A DNA stretch of 10,556 nt from Candidatus Gastranaerophilales bacterium (lineage in GTDB: Bacteria > Cyanobacteriota > Vampirovibrionia > Gastranaerophilales > Gastranaerophilaceae), in the NCBI GenBank assembly GCA_947630355.1, contig CANRHJ010000059.1:1-10556 (forward strand), in the 5' to 3' direction. Every line of letters begins with the position of its first letter. The stretch's first letter is position 1. The notes under the pieces were generated by a model. It was not told the origin of the DNA. It saw only the letters and a list, made by a program, of their open reading frames with translations, and did not search any database. A program made the position numbers and the translations under genes. Of this stretch, positions 8,439-10,556 are shown in pieces.

Positions 8439-8556
8439 CTCCTTCTGGATTGTAAATTTTTATTAAGCAGACCTCAAAAAAATGACTTATTTACTAAAGT
8501 TTATTAAAAATGTGACGATAGCATATTTGTAACAAACAATAAGGAGGAAAATATCA
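8439..8556. other. Intergenic region between comEC and the 123-residue protein gene
   Basis: 118 bases, AT-rich. I find no terminator hairpin for comEC and no convincing paired -35/-10 boxes. The only clear signal is the strong Shine-Dalgarno AAGGAGG at 8541-8547, nine bases before the next start codon. Confidence 0.4.
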
Positions 8557-8928
8557 ATGACAAACATTAATCCTATTAATCTCGGAATTAGCGGGAATAT
8601 GTATTTTAAAGGAGAAACAAACGAAGAAATTACTGCAAAAAAAGAAGAATTGAAATCGGGTGAAAATTCAAAGAAACAATATAACCTCGAAGAAGTATTA
8701 AACATGTTAGCAGCACAAAACAAAGATTTAGTTCCCGTAACAACACCAAAAACATTGGATGTTTCAAAATATGTAACGGAAGAACAAGAAGCCAGAATTG
8801 CCGATTTTATGCGGAATTTTGAAGCGGACTTTGATGAAGCAGAATCTGCCGCTTTAAATGAGTTCCCTGATATCTCGGAAAATGCTGCAAAAAATATTGC
8901 ACTGGCATATATTAATGCAACATACTAA
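8557..8928 (+). CDS. Hypothetical protein, 123 residues, unrecognised family
   Basis: I do not recognise a characterised family. The start at 8557 is secure: AAGGAGG lies nine bases upstream. The N-terminus (MTNINPINLGISGNMYFKGE) is not a signal peptide; it is uncharged and short, and resembles an N-terminal tag (INPIN...FKG) that I loosely associate with small proteins of Gastranaerophilales. Residues 20-45 are highly charged and low in complexity (E, K, N, S). The middle and end are predicted helices: NLEEVLNMLAAQNKD (43-57), VTEEQEARIADFMRNFEADF (73-92), then an acidic D/E/A segment and ISENAAKNIALAYINA. The protein is acidic, with no cysteine and no membrane helix, so it is probably soluble. 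It stands alone between comEC and a strong terminator at 8972-8996, so it is likely a single-gene transcript or the tail of the comEC unit. Function unknown. Confidence 0.85.
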   Translation: MTNINPINLGISGNMYFKGETNEEITAKKEELKSGENSKKQYNLEEVLNMLAAQNKDLVPVTTPKTLDVSKYVTEEQEARIADFMRNFEADFDEAESAALNEFPDISENAAKNIALAYINATY

Positions 8929-8971
8929 ATTATACCCCTAATTCCCAATCCTAATTATTGTTTGTTTTTCT

Positions 8972-8996
8972 AAGACCGCTTGTGCGGTCTTTTTTT
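8972..8996 (+). terminator. Strong intrinsic terminator after the 123-residue protein gene
   Basis: AAGACCGC pairs perfectly with GCGGTCTT across a TTGT loop (8980-8983), followed at once by five Ts (8992-8996) and G. GC-rich stem core and uninterrupted T tract make this a textbook rho-independent terminator for the plus strand. It ends four bases before the probable -10 box of the next gene. Confidence 0.93.
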
Positions 8997-9006
8997 GTGT
9001 TATAAT
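8980..9006 (+). promoter_or_regulatory. Probable promoter of the nfnA unit, overlapping the terminator
   Basis: TATAAT is perfect at 9001-9006, 34 bases before the GTG start. The best -35 candidate, TTGTGC at 8980-8985, falls in the terminator loop and right arm and gives a short 15-base spacer. The -10 box and the following ATTTTA are identical to those at the proposed fabF promoter (10401-10412). Confidence 0.5.
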
Positions 9007-9040
9007 ATTTTACATATACATAAGCAAGGAGGAAAAACCT

Positions 9041-9886
9041 GTGGGTTATAAAATTTTAAGTAAAACAGAGTTATGCCCTAACCAATACGAATTAAAGATA
9101 GAAGCACCTTATGTTACAAGGAATGCTCAAGCCGGGCAGTTTATTATATTCAGAGTGGAAGAACAAGGCGAAAGAGTACCGATTACAATAGCTGATGTCG
9201 ACAGAGAAAACGGCATATTAACCGTTGTATTTATGGCTGTCGGATATACAACAAAAAAATTAGCCATGCTTGAAGTGGGTGATGAAATTGTTGACGTAGT
9301 CGGACCTTTAGGTAAACCTACAGAAATTGAAAAATACGGTACGGTTGTTTGTGTTGCCGGCGGTTATGGAGCAGCACCATGCTACCTGATTTCTAAAGCA
9401 TTCCATGATGCCGGAAATAAAGTTCATATGATTACCGGAGCAAGAAATAAGGACCTATTGTTCTGGCAAGATAAAATGAAAACAGCCTGCACAGAGCTTC
9501 ATGTTGCTACGGATGACGGTTCTCTCGGTCATAAAGGCTTTGTTACCGAAGTTTTAGCGGAAATTATGGAAAACGAAAAAGTTGATTATGTTATAGCTGT
9601 CGGGCCTATGCCTATGATGAGAGCTGTTGCAAACCTTACCAGAGAAAAAGGAATTAAAACAGAAGCCAGCATGAATCCGATAATGATTGACGGTACCGGT
9701 ATGTGCGGTGCTTGCAGAGTTACTGTCGGCGGCGAAGTTAAATTTGCCTGCATCGATGGTCCTGATTTTGATGCACACAAAATTGACTTTGATGAAGTTA
9801 TTAACAGAACCAAAATCTATAAAGATGAAGAAAGAAGAAGAAGTGAAAATTGTAATCTTCTTAAACAAGCACAAGCTGTAAGATAA
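9041..9886 (+). CDS. NfnA/SudB-type FAD/NAD(P)-binding electron-transfer subunit (ferredoxin-NADP reductase alpha-like)
   Basis: 281 residues. N-terminal FAD-binding barrel: residues 29-37 AQAGQFIIF and 45-49 RVPIT, the flavin-binding signature, then GPLGKP (88-93). The NAD(P)-binding half follows with VAGGYGAAP (105-113), an ARNKDLLFW stretch and VGPMPMM (187-193). The C-terminal [2Fe-2S] loop contains D217, C222, C225 and C237 in IDGTGMCGAC...FACIDGP. This set is that of the 'sulfide/dihydroorotate dehydrogenase-like' family, including NfnA, the small subunit of the electron-bifurcating NADH-dependent ferredoxin:NADP+ reductase, and SudB. PyrK is the main alternative, but no pyrD is nearby and the DxxxxCxxC loop fits NfnA better. 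The start is GTG, supported by AAGGAGG 8 bases or so upstream. The usual large partner (NfnB/SudA/GltD-like) is not next to it; instead a four-cysteine small protein follows after 11 bases. The tail (DEERRRSENCNLLKQAQ) is highly charged. Confidence 0.88.
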   Translation: MGYKILSKTELCPNQYELKIEAPYVTRNAQAGQFIIFRVEEQGERVPITIADVDRENGILTVVFMAVGYTTKKLAMLEVGDEIVDVVGPLGKPTEIEKYGTVVCVAGGYGAAPCYLISKAFHDAGNKVHMITGARNKDLLFWQDKMKTACTELHVATDDGSLGHKGFVTEVLAEIMENEKVDYVIAVGPMPMMRAVANLTREKGIKTEASMNPIMIDGTGMCGACRVTVGGEVKFACIDGPDFDAHKIDFDEVINRTKIYKDEERRRSENCNLLKQAQAVR

Positions 9887-9897
9887 AGGAGAATATT

Positions 9898-10077
9898 GTG
9901 AGTAATAAAATTCCGATTTGCCCTTTAATGAGTGCAGGAAATGATATAACAATGGTGTGTGTACAGGAAAATTGCGCATGGTATATGAAAAACTACAAAA
10001 CCTGTTCGATATATTTGCTGGCACACAATGCGGTTCTTGATATCAAAGAAAAACAAGCTCAAAAAACACCTCAATAA
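9898..10077 (+). CDS. Small four-cysteine protein (59 residues), putative metal-binding
   Basis: Reading from GTG at 9898 gives a 59-residue protein beginning MSNKIPICPLMSAGNDITMV and ending at TAA 10075-10077. Cysteines at 8, 21, 26 and 36 sit in the pattern C-P-L-M-S...C-x4-C-A-W-Y...C. I know this layout (CPLMS, then C....CAWY, then C) from short uncharacterised bacterial proteins, and four spaced cysteines suggest a zinc or Fe-S site; this is inference. The gene is supported by AAAGGAG just before the start (overlapping the nfnA stop), an 11-base gap to nfnA, coding-like composition and a terminator fused to its 3' end. It is co-transcribed with the NfnA-like subunit, so an accessory role in an electron-transfer complex is conceivable. 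It is easily missed because of its size and GTG start. Confidence 0.8.
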   Translation: MSNKIPICPLMSAGNDITMVCVQENCAWYMKNYKTCSIYLLAHNAVLDIKEKQAQKTPQ

Positions 10078-10089
10078 GAGGTGTTTTTT
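10061..10089 (+). terminator. Terminator whose left arm and loop are the end of the four-cysteine gene
   Basis: AAAAAACACCTC (10061-10072) pairs perfectly with GAGGTGTTTTTT (10078-10089) across the AATAA loop. The stop codon TAA is part of the loop and the last five sense codons lie in the left arm. The A6/T6 flanks would let it act in both directions. It ends the nfnA unit. Confidence 0.95.
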
Positions 10090-10126
10090 ATATTCTGCTT
10101 TATGGTAACGGCGGATTTTAAACTAC

Positions 10127-10170
10127 AGTTTGGGTTAGGGAAGCATAATTTAACATTTAATAATATTTTA
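10127..10170 (+). repeat. Diverged copy 1 of a GGTTGGGTTAGCGAAGC-type repeat
   Basis: Aligns without gaps to copy 2 over about 43 bases: TTTGGGTTAGGGAAGCATAA against GTTGGGTTAGCGAAGCGTAA, then TTTAAC against CCCAAC, then an identical tail ATTTAATAATATTTTA. The changes in its right arm (TTTAAC for CCCAAC) destroy most of the hairpin, so it looks like a decayed copy. Confidence 0.8.
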
Positions 10171-10217
10171 ATTACGTCAGCTCAAAACTCCGAATAGCTT
10201 CCTTTAATTAAAATATT
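10162..10217. repeat. 13-bp inverted repeat between the two hairpin repeats
   Basis: AATATTTTAATTA (10162-10174) is the exact reverse complement of TAATTAAAATATT (10205-10217), with 30 bases between. The left arm begins inside the shared tail of repeat copy 1. The AT-rich content makes chance plausible, but 13 exact bases in a 56-base span is notable. Confidence 0.55.
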
Positions 10218-10235
10218 TTGCATTATAAATCAATC

Positions 10236-10281
10236 GTAGGTTGGGTTAGCGAAGCGTAACCCAACATTTAATAATATTTTA
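10236..10281 (+). repeat. Intact hairpin repeat (REP/MITE-like), copy 2
   Basis: GTTGGGTTA (10240-10248) pairs perfectly with TAACCCAAC (10257-10265) around GCGAAGCG, whose GCGAAGC part is a very stable DNA mini-hairpin. It is followed by the tail ATTTAATAATATTTTA, which is identical in copy 1. GGTTGGGTTAGCGAAGCG-type elements occur as dispersed intergenic hairpins in several bacteria, including cyanobacteria, to my knowledge. No transposase is nearby, so if mobile it would be moved in trans. Confidence 0.8.
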
Positions 10282-10303
10282 TATTGTAAATTATTTATTG
10301 TGA

Positions 10304-10324
10304 AAATCAATCACAGATTGATTT
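10304..10324. repeat. 9-bp perfect hairpin upstream of fabF
   Basis: AAATCAATC pairs with GATTGATTT across an ACA loop. The same nine bases AAATCAATC also occur just before repeat copy 2 (10227-10235). There is no T tract directly after it, so it is not a simple terminator. Confidence 0.6.
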
Positions 10325-10379
10325 ACGGTTATCTGTCATTATTTTTAATTTGAGTAAAGTCTGAGCAGACATATTTATA

Positions 10380-10406
10380 TTGATTTTGTCTTTTTTTCAG
10401 TATAAT
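10380..10406 (+). promoter_or_regulatory. Probable fabF promoter
   Basis: A perfect TATAAT at 10401-10406 lies 56 bases before the fabF start. TTGATT at 10380-10385 gives a short 15-base spacer; TATTGA two bases upstream gives 17 but a poorer match. The 12 bases TATAATATTTTA are the same as at the nfnA promoter. Confidence 0.55.
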
Positions 10407-10462
10407 ATTTTAAATGAATATTTAAGGCAGATAGTGAACTTATTCTGACATTGGAGGAAAAA

Positions 10463-10556
10463 ATGCCGCATAGACGAGTAGTTGTAACAGGTATGGGATG
10501 TGTAACACCTTACGGAATAGGTGTTGATAAATTATGGCAAAATCTGATAAAAGGCA
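10463..10556 (+). CDS. fabF: Beta-ketoacyl-ACP synthase II, N-terminus (3' part outside window)
   Basis: Only 31 codons are visible: MPHRRVVVTGMGCVTPYGIG followed by VDKLWQNLIKG. RRVVVTGMG.VTP.G..V...W..L..G is the standard N-terminal strand-loop-helix of FabF-type condensing enzymes, which extend acyl-ACP with malonyl-ACP in fatty acid synthesis. The catalytic Cys-His-His residues lie beyond the window. The start is supported by GGAGG seven or so bases upstream. FabB or a polyketide-type KAS cannot be fully excluded from this fragment. It appears to start its own transcription unit, since a strong terminator closes the previous one. Confidence 0.85.
   Translation, partial: MPHRRVVVTGMGCVTPYGIGVDKLWQNLIKG

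Larger units (their letters stand above)
10090..10462. other. Non-coding repeat-rich interval before fabF
   Basis: About 370 bases with no supportable gene. It holds two diverged copies of a hairpin repeat (10127-10170 and 10236-10281), a 13-bp inverted repeat between them, a 9-bp hairpin at 10304-10324, and a probable fabF promoter near 10380-10406. No conserved RNA gene was recognised. Confidence 0.7.

Noticed and set aside
8487..8723. 78-residue minus-strand frame over the start of the 123-residue gene
   Set aside because: It overlaps the ribosome binding site and start of a better supported gene, and shows no start signal or domain.
9554..10024. 156-residue minus-strand open frame opposite nfnA and the four-cysteine gene
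   Set aside because: It runs opposite two well-supported genes, has a composition typical of an antisense shadow (many S, F, H, Y), and no ribosome binding site is evident.
10102..10197. 31-residue ATG frame in the repeat region before fabF
   Set aside because: No ribosome binding site precedes it, it runs through the decayed repeat copy 1, and the protein has no recognisable features.
10127..10324. Possible CRISPR array from repeated short motifs
   Set aside because: Only two clear copies, of unequal quality, separated by about 65 bases of AT-rich sequence containing its own inverted repeats, with no cas genes; a dispersed hairpin repeat fits better.
10413..10462. FapR-type operator before fabF
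   Set aside because: I looked for a palindrome of the TTAGTACCTAGTCTTAA kind known from Firmicutes and saw none.

Overview
The window reads as ordinary chromosomal DNA from an AT-rich, Gram-negative-type bacterium. The outer-membrane style of life is suggested by a heptose-nucleotide (HldE-C/RfaE2) adenylyltransferase and a SurA/PrsA-like lipoprotein foldase. My best guess at lineage is a gut non-photosynthetic cyanobacterial relative (Gastranaerophilales/Vampirovibrionia, 'Melainabacteria'). The grounds are the low GC, the style of the short hypothetical proteins, and a GGTTGGGTTAGCGAAGCGTAACCC-type hairpin repeat of a kind I associate with cyanobacteria and other repeat-rich genomes. This is an inference from general resemblance; no marker gene here proves it.

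Left half (1-5427), minus strand: a tight gene series read right to left, namely mfd (transcription-repair coupling factor), a peptidyl-prolyl isomerase lipoprotein, a stand-alone HldE C-terminal-type adenylyltransferase, and an NTF2/SnoaL-like (putative lumazine-binding) protein that runs off the left edge. Gaps are 20, 38 and 25 bases, and three of the four starts have clear Shine-Dalgarno sequences, so they are probably one transcription unit driven from the AT-rich divergent region at 5428-5532.

Right half (5533-10556), plus strand: a small secreted coiled-coil protein of unknown function, a hairpin terminator or attenuator, and a full-length ComEC/Rec2 DNA-uptake channel with its C-terminal metallo-beta-lactamase domain. 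These are followed by an unrecognised 123-residue protein with its own strong ribosome binding site and terminator. Next come an NfnA/SudB-type FAD, NAD(P) and [2Fe-2S] electron-transfer subunit starting at GTG, and a 59-residue four-cysteine protein (GTG start) that is translationally close to nfnA and whose 3' end is built into a perfect 12-bp terminator stem. The window ends with the start of fabF (beta-ketoacyl-ACP synthase II).

The 385-base stretch between the four-cysteine gene and fabF is non-coding. It holds two diverged copies of a hairpin repeat with a shared AT-rich tail, further inverted repeats and a probable fabF promoter. I see no tRNA, rRNA, CRISPR array, transposase or phage gene. 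I do not see convincing evidence for a new multi-gene system; the most original items are the four-cysteine protein paired with an NfnA that lacks its usual partner, the orphan 123-residue protein, and the repeat cluster.
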